This document shows positions 25,488 through 34,976 of a DNA stretch of 64,000 nucleotides, one piece after another. Position 1 is the stretch's first letter. Every line of letters begins with the position of its first letter. This DNA comes from Stenotrophomonas maltophilia (lineage in GTDB: Bacteria > Pseudomonadota > Gammaproteobacteria > Xanthomonadales > Xanthomonadaceae), in the NCBI RefSeq assembly GCF_039555535.1, contig NZ_CP154630.1:2493001-2557000 (forward strand), in the 5' to 3' direction. The translations under genes were made by a program, and so were the position numbers. Below the pieces are notes generated by a model. It had not been told where the DNA came from. It saw only the letters and a program-made list of their open reading frames with translations, and did not search any database.

Positions 25488-26524
25488 CCTCCGATGGAGG
25501 CCAGGTGCGGGGTCAGCCCGGTCTGGCCCTGGTGCAGTCCATGCCCGGCCGCTTTCAGGCCAAGCTGCGTGGTAATGCGTGCCAGCAGCGCGTCATGGTC
25601 ATCGTCGCTCTGCAGCAGCGGGCGCAGCGGCACGCCGAACTCGCCGAACAGGCACAGCCGCAGGTCACCCTTGGCGGTCACCCGCAGGCGGTTGCAGCCC
25701 TTGCAGAAGTCACGCGAATACGGGGCGATGATGCCCACCGTGCCGCGATGGTCCGGGTGGCTGTACTCACGCGCCGGGCCGGCATCGGCGGCGCGCGGCC
25801 GTTCGTGCCAGCCAGCCGCCAGCAGCTGCTCGATCACCACGTCGGCGCGCAGGTGGTGGCGCTGGAAATAGGCTTCGTTGTCGCCGGTGCGCATCAGTTC
25901 GATGAAGCGCACGCTGAAGGGGCGGTCACGCAGGTAGTCCATCCACTGCGGCAGCTCGTCGTCGTTCAGGCCACGCAGCAGCACCGCATTGAGCTTGATC
26001 GCCGGCAGGCCCAGCGCCTGCGCCAGGGCCAGGCCCTGTTCGATCTCCGGCAGGCGGTCATGCCCGGTGATGGTCTTGAAACGTTCGCGCTGCAGGCTGT
26101 CCATGCTCACGTTCAGCGCGGTCAGGCCGGCGCGGTGCCAGCCCGGCAGGCGCCGCGGTAGCAACGTGCCATTGGTGGTGATGGCCACCTTGCGGATGCC
26201 CGGCACCGCCGCCACGGTGGCGATGATCTCATCCAGGTCCTTGCGCAGGCTGGGCTCGCCGCCGGTCAGGCGGATCTTGCTCATGCCCAGCGCGGCAAAC
26301 GCACGCACCAGGCGCGCGATTTCTTCCACCTGCAGGAAGCGCGGGCGGCCATCGGCCTGGTAGCCGTCGGGCAGGCAGTAGCTGCAACGGAAGTTGCAGG
26401 CTTCGGTCAACGAAAGGCGCAGGTACGGAAAGCTGCGTCCGAAACCGTCGGTGAGTTGGCGGGGATGATCTGCCAGTGCGCCCTCACCTACCGGCTCTGG
26501 CGCCCGAATGAGCTCGGCTGACAT
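25484..26524 (-). CDS. moaA: GTP 3',8-cyclase (radical SAM)
   Basis: A 346-residue radical SAM enzyme that starts Moco synthesis from GTP. The SAM-cluster cysteines are Cys43, Cys47 and Cys50 (CNFRCSYC), and the substrate-cluster cysteines lie in DFCKGCNRLR and LRLCLFG. The C-terminus ends in Gly-Gly, required for catalysis with MoaC. GGAGG precedes the ATG. It is the first gene of the operon running to modC; GC content falls sharply immediately upstream, at about 26530. Confidence 0.95.
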   Translation of the reverse strand: MSAELIRAPEPVGEGALADHPRQLTDGFGRSFPYLRLSLTEACNFRCSYCLPDGYQADGRPRFLQVEEIARLVRAFAALGMSKIRLTGGEPSLRKDLDEIIATVAAVPGIRKVAITTNGTLLPRRLPGWHRAGLTALNVSMDSLQRERFKTITGHDRLPEIEQGLALAQALGLPAIKLNAVLLRGLNDDELPQWMDYLRDRPFSVRFIELMRTGDNEAYFQRHHLRADVVIEQLLAAGWHERPRAADAGPAREYSHPDHRGTVGIIAPYSRDFCKGCNRLRVTAKGDLRLCLFGEFGVPLRPLLQSDDDHDALLARITTQLGLKAAGHGLHQGQTGLTPHLASIGG

Positions 26525-26555
26525 TCTTAGTCCTCCCTACGACATGCCGGCGCAA

Positions 26556-28829
26556 TCACTGTGAAATGACCACCCTGACCGGGATCGACTTCGCCGCGGG
26601 GGTACCACTGATGCGATCGAAGTAATCCAGAGGAAGCAGTGGATTGAGTTCAGGGTAGTAGCCCGCAATCGCGCCACGCGGCATCGGATAGTCAAGCACA
26701 GTCAACCCATCGACCCGCCGGCAGACGCCATCACTGGAGATCGTCTCGAGGCTCACCTGTTCCTCCTTCCCAATCCCTCGTGCTACTCGATCTTCCAGGT
26801 TCATGAAGAGGATCATTCGATCGTTATACACACCGCGATAGCGATCGTTGTAGCTGTAGATTGTCGTGTTGTACTGGTCATGGGAGCGAACCGTGGCCAG
26901 CCGAAGCATAGTGGGATCCTCGACCAGGTCGTTCACTTCAAGACCCGGCAACACCAGAATATTGGCCTTCCCGTTAGGTGTCGGCCACTCACGGCGGCGC
27001 GGCGGAATGTCCAAGTGGAAGCCACGCGGCGCCTGGATCCGTTCATTGAAGTCTGCGTAGATGCTGGGATAGACCGCCGCGATCAGCTCACGAACATGGT
27101 TGTAATCGTGCATGCAAGCTGCCCAGTCGACCTTGCTGTCCGGCAGTGTTGCCATTGCCATGCGGCACACGATCTCAACTTCCGGAAGAACATGTTCACT
27201 CACAGGCTCCAGTACTCCACGGGATGCGGTGACATTCGACATGGCATCCTCAATGGTGACAAACTGCTCACCCAGCGGGGTATGGATCCACTCCGAGCGC
27301 GCCACCACCGGTAGGATCAGCGCCTCCTTGCCATGCACTAGGTGGCCACGGTTGAGTTTGGTGGCGATGCCAACCGTAAGCTCAAGACCACGCATTGCCC
27401 TGTAGGCAATTTCGGTATCAGGAACAGCATGGATGAAGTTCCCGCCCATGCCGATGAAGACCTTGGCGGTTCCAGCCAGCATCGCCTCAATAGACTCAAC
27501 CACATGGTGCCCATGTTCGCGCGGCGGTTCGAACCCGAACACGTCGCGAACTTGGTCCAGGTAGCGTTGCGTCGGCTTCTCATCAATGCCGACGGTACGG
27601 TCGCCTTGCACGTTGGAATGGCCGCGAATAGGAGCAATGCCCGCCCCGGGCTTTCCGAAGTTGCCGCGCAGCATCAGCAGATTGGCAACCTGCTGCAAAA
27701 GGCGAGATCCTTGCTGGTGCTGGGTCAGGCCCATGCCATAGCAGATAATGGTCGCACGGGAACGGATGTAGATCTCTGCACAACGCAGAATCTGCTCCTT
27801 CTTGATCCCGGACACTTGGACGATCTGGCTCCACTCCAGGGACATCACTTCTTCACGCAATGCCTCCAGCCCGACGGTGTGCTCGGTCAGGAATTCGTGA
27901 TCGAGAACAGACTCGCCGGCCGCTTCCCGCTCGAACATAGCCTTCATGATGCCCTTGATCAGGGCCAGGTCACCGCCGATGCGAATGTGTACAAATTCAC
28001 TGGAAATCTCGGTGGAGCCAAACGTGGCCATCTGCACGACGTCCTGGGGCTCGGCAAAGCGAATCAGCGCACGTTCCGGCATAGGATTGACCGCGACAAT
28101 TGGAGCATTACGCTTCCGCGCCTCCACCAAGTTGGACATCATTCGTGGTGAGTTGGTGCCTGTGTTCTGGCCGATGACGAAGATGGCCTCAGCATGCTCA
28201 AAGTCATCGAGCACGATAGTGCCCTTGCCGACACCAATTGCCGGCGGCAACCCCCGGCTGGTCGGCTCGTGGCACATGTTCGAGCAGTCCGGGAAGTTGT
28301 TGGTTCCGAACTCGCGCACGAAGATCGAGTACAGGAACGCGGCTTCGTTCGGCGTCCTCCCCGAGGTGTAGAACTCAGCCTCATGCGGGCTGGACAGGGC
28401 CTGCAGGTGTCGCCCGATCAGCGCGAAGGCCTCATCCCAGCTACAAGGAACGTAATGGTCGGATACCGGGTCATATCGCATCGGCTCGGTCAATCGACCC
28501 TGCATCTCCAGCCAATAGTCGGACTGCGCCATCAGCTCCTGGACAGTGTGCTCCGCGAAGAACTCACGCGTGGCGCGATGCTTGGTTGCCTCCCATGCCA
28601 AGGCCTTCGCACCGTTTTCGCAGAACTCCAGCTTCTTGGTGTGATCTGCATCCGGGAAAGCGCAACTGGGGCACTTGAATCCCCCAGGCTGATTCATCGA
28701 CAAAAGCGCTTTAGATCCCTTGGCAATGACGCTCTGCTGCATCAGAACCTTGGCGGTTGCACCGGTGGCACCCCAACCACCGGCAGGATGGTCGTAGGCT
28801 TTGTAACGGGGGATCTTCTGCTCTGACAT
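26556..28829 (-). CDS. FdhF/YdeP family molybdopterin oxidoreductase (formate dehydrogenase-like)
   Basis: A 757-residue bis-MGD enzyme of the YdeP/FdhF type, matching the about 760 residues of YdeP. CPSC (residues 53-56) opens the protein; SNMCHEPTSRGL places Cys where FdhF has selenocysteine, as molybdenum ligand; GQNTGTNSPRMM and GNFGKPGAGIAPIRGHSNVQG are cofactor-binding segments. The ATG at 28829 (MSEQKIPRYK) is chosen over a longer frame lacking homology. Divergent fdhD supports formate oxidation; with fghA it could finish formaldehyde conversion to CO2. The true electron acceptor is unknown, and E. coli YdeP is linked to acid resistance, so activity on formate remains an inference. Confidence 0.88.
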   Translation of the reverse strand: MSEQKIPRYKAYDHPAGGWGATGATAKVLMQQSVIAKGSKALLSMNQPGGFKCPSCAFPDADHTKKLEFCENGAKALAWEATKHRATREFFAEHTVQELMAQSDYWLEMQGRLTEPMRYDPVSDHYVPCSWDEAFALIGRHLQALSSPHEAEFYTSGRTPNEAAFLYSIFVREFGTNNFPDCSNMCHEPTSRGLPPAIGVGKGTIVLDDFEHAEAIFVIGQNTGTNSPRMMSNLVEARKRNAPIVAVNPMPERALIRFAEPQDVVQMATFGSTEISSEFVHIRIGGDLALIKGIMKAMFEREAAGESVLDHEFLTEHTVGLEALREEVMSLEWSQIVQVSGIKKEQILRCAEIYIRSRATIICYGMGLTQHQQGSRLLQQVANLLMLRGNFGKPGAGIAPIRGHSNVQGDRTVGIDEKPTQRYLDQVRDVFGFEPPREHGHHVVESIEAMLAGTAKVFIGMGGNFIHAVPDTEIAYRAMRGLELTVGIATKLNRGHLVHGKEALILPVVARSEWIHTPLGEQFVTIEDAMSNVTASRGVLEPVSEHVLPEVEIVCRMAMATLPDSKVDWAACMHDYNHVRELIAAVYPSIYADFNERIQAPRGFHLDIPPRRREWPTPNGKANILVLPGLEVNDLVEDPTMLRLATVRSHDQYNTTIYSYNDRYRGVYNDRMILFMNLEDRVARGIGKEEQVSLETISSDGVCRRVDGLTVLDYPMPRGAIAGYYPELNPLLPLDYFDRISGTPAAKSIPVRVVISQ

Positions 28830-29306
28830 GACAGGCACTCGCAGCATGCAATTGGGAGTGGGAAAAGTTAAGCACGCGACGGCCTCCCCTTCCACGGACA
28901 GTATGTCCACCCTGCCCAGACAAGACGTCCGGCGTACACGCCGGGGATCGAATCGAGGCACTGGTGTCCGATACGAGTGCCTCAACGGACCCGAAGCGCT
29001 CATCCTGGCCCTCACCACGAACAGGTCTTCACGCCACCCGCCATCGATTGTAACTATCTAATTTATCGGGCGTTTTCTAGCTACAGGCACATGTAGCGGA
29101 CAGGCGGGCCACAGCCCCTCGAACAGAATGTCGGATCAACTCAGCCAAACTGTCCATCTGCGAACATTTGTAAATTTTGACCGCAGCGGGGTGTACGCCT
29201 TGGGATACTCTCCGCACTGTCAAACCACTAAGAAGTCCCCGACCCGAGGGACCCTGCACGCCCAGATCATCGTTACCGGCTTCCCTCCCCGCCAGGCCTC
29301 ATCTCC
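28830..29306. other. Divergent promoter region between molybdoenzyme and fdhD
   Basis: About 480 bases with no convincing gene. An A/T-rich island at about 29046-29065 (TAACTATCTAATTTATCG) in otherwise GC-rich DNA is the best candidate promoter zone for the two divergent genes. I see no clear operator. Confidence 0.4.
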
Positions 29307-30167
29307 ATGCAAGCGCCCAGCCCAGTACCTGCCAACGAGCCCTGCGGCATCGCATATCGAAGAACCCTTCGGTGGCGTGGTGGCGAGCGCGGCTCAATCA
29401 TGGACAGCGTTGCCGAAGAAGTGCCTGTCGCGATGCTCTACAACGACAGTCCTTTCTCGGTGATGATGGCCAGCCCAACGGATCTGGAAGACTTTGCGCT
29501 GGGCTTTTCCATGACGGAGGGAACAATTTCTGATCCCTCCCAACTTCTCCGGATTGAAGTGAGGCCATCGCTGGAAGGCATTGAGCTGGCGATGGAAGTC
29601 ACAGATAGTGCGCCCATCGTGTCAATGCCCAACGACGCCACCCGCAACCTACCCGGGCGTAGCGGTTGCGGGCTATGTGGAGCTAGTCGACTGGAGCAAG
29701 TGCTCAGAATGCCTTTGCCAATCGACCGACCCACCACCTACTCCGCCTTGGCGCTACGCGTAGCACTGTCCTCGCTAAAAGGGCTACAGCCAATGAACGA
29801 GGCTGCCGGCTCAACCCACGCAGCAGCATGGGTTCTCCCGGACGGAGCTATCGAAGTGGTACGCGAAGACGTGGGCAGGCACAACGCACTAGATAAGCTC
29901 ATTGGTGCAATGAGGCGCTCATCGACTTCAACCAACGAAGGTCTCGTGCTTCTATCTAGCCGTGCTAGCTACGAAATGGTGAGTAAGGCCGCCTATGCAG
30001 GCATGGCGATCGTTGCAGCGGTATCGGCACCCACAGCCTTAGCCATAGATCTCGCAAAGGCCGCAGGGATCTGTCTTGTCGGTTTCGCGCGCTCGGATGG
30101 CTTCAACATCTATTCACACCCCCAGCGCCTACTCGATTTGGAAGCTGCACACCTAGCAGCCGTATGA
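29307..30167 (+). CDS. fdhD: Formate dehydrogenase accessory sulfurtransferase FdhD
   Basis: A 286-residue FdhD. The sulfur-transfer cysteines are Cys121 and Cys124 in SGCGLCGAS; other family blocks are EEVPVAMLYNDSPFSVMMASPTDLEDFALGFSMTEG, REDVGRHNALDKLIG and LVGFARSDGFNIYSHPQRL. FdhD passes sulfur from a cysteine desulfurase to the molybdenum cofactor of formate dehydrogenases, so it points to a formate-dehydrogenase role for the divergent YdeP-like enzyme. The early ATG is kept because the family N-terminus (YRRTLRWRGG) is needed. Confidence 0.94.
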   Translation: MQAPSPVPANEPCGIAYRRTLRWRGGERGSIMDSVAEEVPVAMLYNDSPFSVMMASPTDLEDFALGFSMTEGTISDPSQLLRIEVRPSLEGIELAMEVTDSAPIVSMPNDATRNLPGRSGCGLCGASRLEQVLRMPLPIDRPTTYSALALRVALSSLKGLQPMNEAAGSTHAAAWVLPDGAIEVVREDVGRHNALDKLIGAMRRSSTSTNEGLVLLSSRASYEMVSKAAYAGMAIVAAVSAPTALAIDLAKAAGICLVGFARSDGFNIYSHPQRLLDLEAAHLAAV

Positions 30168-30276
30168 CGCCAGATGACGCCTGCCGTGCAATGAGCAAGG
30201 ATCTCCGCCGATGAAATTGCTAGGCACCATCGGAACTTGAGCCGCTAGCCACCACCCACCCCCTATTGGGATCGTT

Positions 30277-31665
30277 ATGGACGCCCTCCTCCTTTCCCGA
30301 ATTCAGTTCGGCTTTCTCATCAGCTTCCATGTGCTCTTCCCTGCCTTCACCATTGGCTTGGCCAGTTGGCTTGGTTTCGTGGAATGGCGCTGGCTTCGAA
30401 CCCGCAACCCGGTGTGGCGGGATCTGTTCTTCTTCTGGCAGAAGATCTTTGCCGTGTCCTTCGGCATGGGCGTGGTAAGCGGTATCGTCATGGCGTTCCA
30501 GTTCGGCACAAACTGGCCTCGTTTGAGCCAGATCGCCGGAACCGTAATCGGCCCCCTACTGACTTACGAGGTCCTGACAGCCTTCTTCCTGGAGGCAAGT
30601 TTCCTCGGAGTGATGATGTTCGGCTGGGGGCGAGTATCACCACGCCTGCACTTCTTTTCCACATGCATGGTCGCACTTGGAACGCTCTTTTCAACGTTCT
30701 GGATTCTTGCCTCCAACAGCTGGTTGCATACGCCTGCGGGCTACGAAATGATCAACGGAGTGGTCCATCCGGTTGACTGGTTCGAGGTTGTGTTCAATCC
30801 ATCGTTCCCCTATCGACTGGCCCATATGGCAATAGGGTCATTCATAACAACCTGCTTCGTGGTGGGTGGTGTTGGCGCCTGGTACCTGCGGCGTAAGGAG
30901 CACGTCGAAGCCGGCCGCAAGATGCTTGGGGCGGCTGTGATATTTGCGGCCATTACCGTTCCTGTTCAGATTTTCGTGGGTGACATGCATGGTCTGAACA
31001 CCCTCAAGCACCAGCCGATGAAGATCGCAGCGGTAGAGGCTCACTGGCATCAGGGCCAAGAAGGTGAAGGAGTTCCGCTGGTCGTCTTCGCTGTACCAAA
31101 TGAGAAGGAAGAGCGGAACGATCTTGAGATCGCGATTCCGCGTGTTGGCAGCCTCATCCTGACTCACTCCATGGATGGAACCTTCGCACCGCTGACATCC
31201 GTACCGGCGAGCGAACGACCTCCGGTCACGCCTGTGCTCTTCGCATTCCGGATCATGGTTGGGATAGGCACCCTCATGCTACTGCTCGCCTGGCTTTCTG
31301 CTTTCACCCTGGCCCGCCGTAAGCTGTTCGATTCCGGGGCCCTGCTGCGCGCTTGGAACTGGATGCTTCCAAGTGGGTTCGTTGCTTTGGTGGCCGGCTG
31401 GTTTGTCACCGAGATGGGGCGCCAGCCTTGGATTGTCTATGGCGTTTTGCGAACGGCTGATGCCGTGGGACCGCAAACGGCCTGGATGACAGCGATCTCA
31501 CTCGCGGTCTATGTCGCTGGATATGCGTTCGTATTTGGTTGGGGCATCTGGTATCTGGTCAAGATCCTCCGACATGGCCCACATGCCCAAGACGGAAGTC
31601 CGTCGCTAGAGGGTGGTGATCGCACACCTGCACGGCCTATCTCGGCCGCTGATCAATCTCTCTGA
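30277..31665 (+). CDS. cioA: Cyanide-insensitive terminal oxidase subunit I
   Basis: A 462-residue bd-type quinol oxidase subunit I with about nine transmembrane helices. His18 (in ISFH) is the high-spin haem ligand; the GRQPWIVYGVLRT block and a short Q-loop mark the CioA rather than the E. coli CydA subtype. It oxidises quinol and reduces O2 without a haem-copper centre, so it tolerates cyanide, sulfide and similar poisons. cioB follows 11 bases later. It can accept electrons from NDH-2 encoded in this region. Confidence 0.94.
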   Translation: MDALLLSRIQFGFLISFHVLFPAFTIGLASWLGFVEWRWLRTRNPVWRDLFFFWQKIFAVSFGMGVVSGIVMAFQFGTNWPRLSQIAGTVIGPLLTYEVLTAFFLEASFLGVMMFGWGRVSPRLHFFSTCMVALGTLFSTFWILASNSWLHTPAGYEMINGVVHPVDWFEVVFNPSFPYRLAHMAIGSFITTCFVVGGVGAWYLRRKEHVEAGRKMLGAAVIFAAITVPVQIFVGDMHGLNTLKHQPMKIAAVEAHWHQGQEGEGVPLVVFAVPNEKEERNDLEIAIPRVGSLILTHSMDGTFAPLTSVPASERPPVTPVLFAFRIMVGIGTLMLLLAWLSAFTLARRKLFDSGALLRAWNWMLPSGFVALVAGWFVTEMGRQPWIVYGVLRTADAVGPQTAWMTAISLAVYVAGYAFVFGWGIWYLVKILRHGPHAQDGSPSLEGGDRTPARPISAADQSL

Positions 31666-31676
31666 GGAACGCTGAC

Positions 31677-32690
31677 ATGGACTCGATGACCTGGTTGCCC
31701 ATCGCCTGGTTCGCCGTCATCAGCTTCGGCGTCCTGATGTACGTCGTCCTCGACGGCTTCGTACTCGGTATTGGCATTCTCGCGCCCTTTGCCGAGGATG
31801 AAGAGCAGCTCGATGTGATGATGAACACCGCTGCCCCAATATGGGATGGCAACGAAACCTGGCTGGTGCTCGGCGGAGCCGGATTGCTAGCAGCGTTTCC
31901 AACAGCCTATGCAGCGCTTCTTTCGGCCCTGTACCTTCCAGTACTTCTGCTGCTTGTATCATTGGTTTTCCGGGGGGTCGCCTTTGAGTTCAGGTTCAAA
32001 GCCCATCGCTCCAAGAGGCTTTGGAGCGTGGCTTTCGGCCTTGGCTCGCTTCTGGCCGCGTTCTCTCAAGGAGTGATTCTTGGCACGGTGGTGCAAGGCG
32101 TGCCAATGACTGGTGACACCTACGCTGGCGGGCCATTCCTATGGTTCAGCCCCTTTGCCATGCTTACCGGAGCAGCCTTGGTTGCCGGCTACGCCTTGCT
32201 TGGAGGCACCTGGCTAATCTTGAAGACCGAGGGGCGAACCCACGCACTTGCCAGGCGCCTGACCCGCCCCCTGGTGGTCGCCGTGATCGTGGCCATGGGG
32301 CTCGTGAGCAGCTGGCTGCCGTTCCTTGATCTGCGACTAATGACTCGCTGGTTCAGTGACGGGAATTTCTGGTGGCTGTCCCCCGTCCCCCTTCTTACGC
32401 TCGCCGTGGCAGTGGCGCTGTGGCGCGCGGAGAAACGCCCCACTCATGATCTTGCCCCTTTCCTACTGAGCCTGTCGTTGTTTGTCCTGGGTTACCTAGG
32501 CCTCGTACTCGGCATGTGGCCGTACCTGCTCCCCCCGGCATTGACGATCTGGGATGCAGCAGCGCCAGTGTCGTCGCTTGGCTTCAGCCTGGTCGGCTTG
32601 GCGGTCATGCTTCCTGTCATCCTGGGCTACACCGCCTGGTCATACCGCGTTTTCCGCGGCAAGGTGAGTGCGAGCACGAGCTATCATTGA
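31677..32690 (+). CDS. cioB: Cyanide-insensitive terminal oxidase subunit II
   Basis: A 337-residue membrane protein with about eight helices; the N-terminal MYVVLDGFVLGIGIL and IWDGNETWLVLGGAGLLAAFPTAYA are the subunit II signature. It partners CioA in the quinol oxidase. The gene is 11 bases after cioA with a GAGGAA site in between. No small CydX-like frame is evident downstream. Confidence 0.95.
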   Translation: MDSMTWLPIAWFAVISFGVLMYVVLDGFVLGIGILAPFAEDEEQLDVMMNTAAPIWDGNETWLVLGGAGLLAAFPTAYAALLSALYLPVLLLLVSLVFRGVAFEFRFKAHRSKRLWSVAFGLGSLLAAFSQGVILGTVVQGVPMTGDTYAGGPFLWFSPFAMLTGAALVAGYALLGGTWLILKTEGRTHALARRLTRPLVVAVIVAMGLVSSWLPFLDLRLMTRWFSDGNFWWLSPVPLLTLAVAVALWRAEKRPTHDLAPFLLSLSLFVLGYLGLVLGMWPYLLPPALTIWDAAAPVSSLGFSLVGLAVMLPVILGYTAWSYRVFRGKVSASTSYH

Positions 32691-32702
32691 GCGTGATATG
32701 CC

Positions 32703-32730
32703 GCCCATTCGCCTGAAGTGGAGAATGGGC
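32703..32730 (+). terminator. Hairpin after cioB
   Basis: GCCCATTC (32703-32710) and GAATGGGC (32723-32730) form a perfect eight-base stem with a 12-base loop, 13 bases after the cioB stop. No T-tract follows, so termination efficiency is uncertain. Confidence 0.45.
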
Positions 32731-32931
32731 TCAACTAAAGCCCGGAAAGGGCGAGTGGGTTCGGTGGCGGCCGACTCATGAACTGAATGTCACTGGACTA
32801 TCTTCAGCTAAGCCGAAGGTCAAATGCCACCGCCTCTGGCCCTCGACTTGACTCAATCAGTTAGCCAATACGCCCGGCCTCCCAGAATCGTGTATCGCCC
32901 TAAGACACACAGGATGTGATGAGTGGGGCCT

Positions 32932-33699
32932 TCAGCCGACCCTGAATCGTATGCCTTCGGATCGAACTGACTTGAAGGAAAGTCGATGATTCACGGTGAG
33001 GTGGTAGAAGAACGCCTCACACCAACGAAGTCGCCTAGAAAGAAGGACTACATCATGTATGGGGCCGCTACGAGATAGCCACCTGACAAGAGTGAGTGGG
33101 TCCCTTCCCGACAGCATGGGGCTAAGTAGCTCAACAGTAGAGCCTCTGGCCAACGTGCAAACCCACGGCCGTACGGATCTTAACCATAGGTGGAAGCCCT
33201 CCCGCTCAAGCCTACGCCTTTCAGCAAGCTCCGCTCTGAGCTGACGCCGGCGAACTTGGCGGGCTATCTCCAAGTGTGGCGAGTACTCCCCCTTGCCATG
33301 ATAGGCAACCTTCAGGACGTAGCCCCGGGCCCTGGTAGGAATCGGTGAGTACGAAGCTCGAACACGCGCAAAGAAGTACCCCGCGAAAACGGCAGTTGCG
33401 ACGAGAACAACATGAAGTTCGCTCGGGGCGATACGGTATCCACTCGCGGTGAAGAACTGGACGCAAACAAGTCCATCACAACCCGTAGGAATCAACGTTC
33501 GATACAACGTCGTCCCGGGAACATACAAGAGAAAAATGAAGCCATAGGCGCACCATTTCCAGCAATGAACTCGCTGATCCAGCACCGGCTCCCAACTGAG
33601 CTCTCTTTTGGGGCGGCGCAGAACGTAAGCGCCAATGAAGAGCAGCGAAGGAACGCCCAATAGCAGCAGCAGGTCGATGATCTTCTGAATTGAGTACAT
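32932..33699 (-). CDS. Hypothetical membrane protein
   Basis: A 255-residue protein with three likely transmembrane helices (about 6-24, 45-64 and 84-104) and a basic cytoplasmic C-terminal half rich in Arg (QVRRRQLRAELAERRRLEREG). I do not recognise a family. The ATG at 33699 is chosen because it places a hydrophobic segment directly at the N-terminus; the open frame continues upstream without convincing coding character. It stands alone between cioB and an unrelated orphan gene. Confidence 0.6.
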   Translation of the reverse strand: MYSIQKIIDLLLLLGVPSLLFIGAYVLRRPKRELSWEPVLDQRVHCWKWCAYGFIFLLYVPGTTLYRTLIPTGCDGLVCVQFFTASGYRIAPSELHVVLVATAVFAGYFFARVRASYSPIPTRARGYVLKVAYHGKGEYSPHLEIARQVRRRQLRAELAERRRLEREGFHLWLRSVRPWVCTLARGSTVELLSPMLSGRDPLTLVRWLSRSGPIHDVVLLSRRLRWCEAFFYHLTVNHRLSFKSVRSEGIRFRVG

Positions 33700-33960
33700 G
33701 GCAGGGTACTTAGAACGTCGCTCCGGAGCTCCTGGGCAAACGGGATGCCATCGACTGGATTCGTGGCCGGGACGACCCGCCAGGAGTCTGGACAGGGCTG
33801 TATCGGCCGCGCGACATGGAACTTGAACCACTGATTCGTCCATGCTCAATGGCCTACTCGCGCTCCTCGGCATAGCACGGCTCCCCAAAGAACCTAGAAC
33901 ACCGCTGGAGGAAGCGACGGGACTTTCACTCACAACTCCAGCGCAGCCACGGACAGCAGT

Positions 33961-34821
33961 GTGGCGATATCTGAAGATCAGATAGACGCGGACTCGCCTC
34001 GCTGCTATGCTGGTGAGCTAGGCGAGCGATCTGAGAGACAAGTGGCCTATGTTGTCACCCAACCGACCCTCATTTCGCATTGGCCAGAGTTGGACGATTT
34101 CGTTCGTTCAATCGGCCCGTTCTTAGCCTGCGCCTGGTGCGCACTGGAGCGCTCAAGGACCGTAAGCGGGCCTGTTGCCGCCGAGGGCTTGGCCTCAGCC
34201 GCACTCGATACGCTTGCCTCACTTCGCGTACTGCAGCGCATTCCCATCGCAGCCCCCAATTCCGGGGCGAGGTCCTTGTATGAGCCTCTGGCATGGACCT
34301 ATCAGGCCGCTTGGTCACGTCAGGACGTGAGTCTGGAGGCCAGGTTGACCAGTACGCTTACCCGATGGGCTGCCGAATGCCCGTCCACTGCCAAACGGAC
34401 CTTGGGAACCTCGCTCGCAGAGAGCGAAGCCCGTGCATACCTGGCCAACCTGCTACGCAAGTATCGGCTATCTCCCACGCTGGGCAATGGCCTGAGATCG
34501 ACCCAGCTCCCGGAGTGGAATGCACTGAGCTTGGGACGCAAGAGGTATGTACTGTGGGCCGGCATGCGCAACGTTGCGTCGGAGTTCCTGAAAGCTGATC
34601 TGGACGAGGAGGCCGCCCGTCGGGTACTTGATCGAGAGATCAGCAGGAGATGCACTTGGCTCGTTAGCCGAGTTCAATCGGGAGCACTTGGCCCGACTGA
34701 CTTTTGCTTCGTGCCAGGCCATGGCTGGCGTCAGCCGTTGATCTTGGACGTGGCAATGGAGACGTTTATCCCTCTGGGCAGACAGTACTGGCTGCAGCCA
34801 AGTAGCGACTGGAGGCTTTAG
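33961..34821 (+). CDS. Hypothetical protein
   Basis: A 286-residue soluble protein with a GTG start and no recognised domain. It is rich in Ala, Arg, Leu and Trp and appears mainly helical in the first 200 residues (LASAALDTLASLRVLQRI; EARAYLANLLRKYRLSP). The C-terminal part (VPGHGWRQPLILDVAMETFIPLGRQYWLQP) is more strand-like. No signal peptide or membrane helix. Neighbours give no functional hint; it belongs to the variable stretch between the respiratory genes and the transposition module. Confidence 0.6.
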   Translation: MAISEDQIDADSPRCYAGELGERSERQVAYVVTQPTLISHWPELDDFVRSIGPFLACAWCALERSRTVSGPVAAEGLASAALDTLASLRVLQRIPIAAPNSGARSLYEPLAWTYQAAWSRQDVSLEARLTSTLTRWAAECPSTAKRTLGTSLAESEARAYLANLLRKYRLSPTLGNGLRSTQLPEWNALSLGRKRYVLWAGMRNVASEFLKADLDEEAARRVLDREISRRCTWLVSRVQSGALGPTDFCFVPGHGWRQPLILDVAMETFIPLGRQYWLQPSSDWRL

Positions 34822-34976
34822 CGGATACTCTCCGCGCCGCGTCCACTAGTGGGCGCGCGACCCAGCGAATCCGGTGTCAGCGGTCGACTAGATCGCGTAG
34901 GTATCGGTGGCGCCAATAGCCAGGGCTGGCCTTGAACGACTGATGAGCTCGCCACGCGTTTGATCTGGAAGGGCAA

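Noticed and set aside
23260..25871. Two long plus-strand open frames antisense to moeA, moaCB and moaA
   Set aside because: Antisense shadows of high-GC Moco genes; no motif in their translation.
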